64,000 nt of DNA from Rhizobiales bacterium PAR1 (GTDB taxonomy: Bacteria; Pseudomonadota; Alphaproteobacteria; Rhizobiales; Beijerinckiaceae): contig NKIW01000005.1 in assembly GCA_002256205.1 (NCBI GenBank), positions 338,830 to 402,829 on the forward strand, written 5' to 3'. The position numbers and the translations under genes are program-made. The notes beneath the pieces were generated by a model. That model was not told the origin of the DNA, searched no databases, and was given only the letters and a program-made list of their open reading frames with translations. Each line of letters starts with the position of its first letter. Position 1 is the stretch's first letter. This document shows, in pieces, positions 62,673 to 64,000 of this stretch.

Positions 62673-64000
62673 ATGATCACCTACGGGCATTTCATCGGCG
62701 GCAAGCATGTTGCTGGTACTTCGGGCCGATTCACGGAGGTTTTCCAGCCGATGGACGGCTCGGTGCGGGGCAAGGTTGCGCTCGCCTCGAAGGCGGAACT
62801 CGATGCGGCGGTTGAGAACGCCAAGGCGGCGCAGCCGGCCTGGGCCGCCACCAACCCGCAGCGTCGGGCGCGCGTGATCCAGAAGTTCCTCGACCTGATC
62901 GCCCGCGACAATGATCGCCTCGCCGACATTCTCGCCCGTGAGCACGGCAAGACCATTCCGGATGCGAAGGGTGATATCCAGCGCGGTGTGGAAGTCCTCG
63001 AGGTCTGCCTCGGCGCGCCGCATATGCTCAAGGGCGAATATACCGATGGTGCCGGTCCGGGTATCGACATCTACTCGATGCGGCAGGCGCTCGGCGTCGT
63101 GGCTGGCATCACCCCGTTCAACTTCCCGGCGATGATTCCGCTGTGGAAGATGGGCCCGGCGCTCGCCTGCGGTAATGCCTTCATCCTCAAGCCGTCCGAG
63201 CGCGCACCGGGCGTGCCGATGGCACTGGCTGAACTCGCCCTCGAAGCAGGTCTGCCGGCGGGCATTCTCAATGTCGTCAACGGCGACAAGGAATCGGTCG
63301 ATGCGATCATCGACAACACCACCATTCAGGCCATCGGCTTTGTCGGCTCGACCCCGATCGCGGAATACATCTACGGTCGTGGCTGTGCCAACGGCAAGCG
63401 CGTGCAGGCCTTCGGTGGTGCCAAGAACCACATGATCATCATGCCGGATGCCGACATGGATCAGGCGGTTGATGCGCTGATCGGTGCCGGTTACGGCGCG
63501 GCAGGCGAGCGCTGCATGGCGATCTCGGTTGCGGTTCCGGTGGGCGAAGCCACGGCGAACGAACTCGTCAAGCGCCTCATTCCGCGCGTGGAAAACCTCA
63601 AGGTTGGCCCTTCGACCGATGGCTCGGCGGATTTCGGCCCGCTCGTCACCAAGGCGCATCTCGACAAGGTCAAGGGTTACGTTGACCTCGGCGTCAAGGA
63701 AGGCGCGAAACTCGTCGTCGACGGGCGTGGCTTCAAGATGCAGGGCTACGAGAACGGCTTCTACATGGGCGGCTGCCTCTTCGACCACGTGACCACCGAC
63801 ATGCAGGTCTACAAGGAAGAGATCTTCGGTCCGGTCCTCTCGGTCGTTCGCGCCAAGGATTACAGCTCGGCGATCAAGATGATCAACGACCATGAATACG
63901 GCAACGGCACCGCGATCTTCACCCGCGATGGCGACGCCGCGCGCGAATTCGCCTCGAAGGTGCAGGTCGGCATGGTAGGTGAGACCGTGCCGCTCCCGGT
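62673..64000 (+). CDS. mmsA: methylmalonate-semialdehyde dehydrogenase (CoA-acylating), cut by the window end
   Basis: The first 442 residues of an aldehyde dehydrogenase of about 500. MmsA signatures are LAREHGKTIPDAKGDIQRGVEV, YSMRQALGVVAGITPFNFPAMIPLWKMGPALACGNAF, FVGSTPIAEYIY and the nucleophile Cys in GAAGERCMAISVAV. It oxidises methylmalonate or malonate semialdehyde to propionyl- or acetyl-CoA in valine and myo-inositol breakdown. The ATG follows GGGAGAAG. The frame is open to the last base. Near the edge it reads GMVGETVPLPV, where MmsA usually has GMVGVNVPIPV. Confidence 0.93.
   Translation, partial: MITYGHFIGGKHVAGTSGRFTEVFQPMDGSVRGKVALASKAELDAAVENAKAAQPAWAATNPQRRARVIQKFLDLIARDNDRLADILAREHGKTIPDAKGDIQRGVEVLEVCLGAPHMLKGEYTDGAGPGIDIYSMRQALGVVAGITPFNFPAMIPLWKMGPALACGNAFILKPSERAPGVPMALAELALEAGLPAGILNVVNGDKESVDAIIDNTTIQAIGFVGSTPIAEYIYGRGCANGKRVQAFGGAKNHMIIMPDADMDQAVDALIGAGYGAAGERCMAISVAVPVGEATANELVKRLIPRVENLKVGPSTDGSADFGPLVTKAHLDKVKGYVDLGVKEGAKLVVDGRGFKMQGYENGFYMGGCLFDHVTTDMQVYKEEIFGPVLSVVRAKDYSSAIKMINDHEYGNGTAIFTRDGDAAREFASKVQVGMVGETVPLP

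Noticed and set aside
62601..63893. 430-codon open frame on the minus strand
   Set aside because: Antisense to mmsA, whose sequence is clearly that of a dehydrogenase.
1..64000. CRISPR array, rRNA operon or prophage
   Set aside because: No regularly spaced repeats, rRNA signatures, phage structural genes or integrase were seen on either strand.

Overview
The window is a high-GC, gene-dense stretch of chromosome from an alphaproteobacterium, most likely of the order Hyphomicrobiales (Rhizobiales). The evidence is the gene set: gcrA (cell-cycle regulator), fliX (alphaproteobacterial flagellar regulator), a DksA with a single zinc-finger-type cysteine, the block gcrA-argD-argF-hslO-apaG, a rhizobial-type C-P lyase operon with two phnE genes, and a plcP-type lipid-remodelling phospholipase. 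I do not name a genus.

Layout. 1-5.4 kb: the end of a DUF3422 gene, a persulfide-sensor-like ArsR repressor, a multi-pass membrane protein, then phoR, phoU and phoB. The pstSCAB genes often found between phoR and phoU are absent, but a near-perfect PHO box remains in the gap. 5.4-11.5 kb: gcrA, argD, argF, hslO, apaG, a long two-domain dcd, and tRNA-Gly(CCC) followed by a 107-bp tandem duplication of its 3' end and downstream hairpin. 11.6-25.3 kb: an AhpD-like protein and LysR regulator, the potassium transporter kup beside a KdpDE-like pair whose sensor lacks the KdpD N-terminal half, an exported small protein, an Hsp70-like protein, an enolase-superfamily enzyme, a soluble chemoreceptor carrying a PilZ (c-di-GMP) domain, and a MocR regulator divergent from an EamA exporter. 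25.3-38.6 kb: a 14-gene operon on the minus strand (pmtA-like methyltransferase, phnCDEE, phnGHIJKL, hexapeptide transferase, phnM, phnN) and, divergently, plcP plus a glycosyltransferase. The shared promoter region holds two PHO-box-like sites. With phoR-phoU-phoB this forms a phosphate-starvation programme: phosphonate scavenging together with replacement of phospholipids by phosphorus-free glycolipids.

38.6-49.8 kb: an orphan IS3 OrfA-like protein, a MASE1 histidine kinase with a FixJ-type regulator, two flagellin genes, a FlaG-like gene, a DUF1304 protein, flgI-flgJ-flgN-like, fliX and dksA. 49.9-64 kb: a CHASE2 adenylate cyclase, then a hexuronate catabolic cluster (uxuB, a FadR-type GntR regulator, a TRAP transporter, uxuA, uxaA). 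A palindromic operator ATTGGTC-NN-ACCAAT occurs in front of uxuB/regulator and again in front of uxaA, which suggests one regulon. The window ends with a LysR regulator divergent from mmsA, which is cut by the window edge.

No CRISPR array, rRNA, prophage or complete insertion sequence was seen. All functions are inferred by reading the translations; no database search was run.
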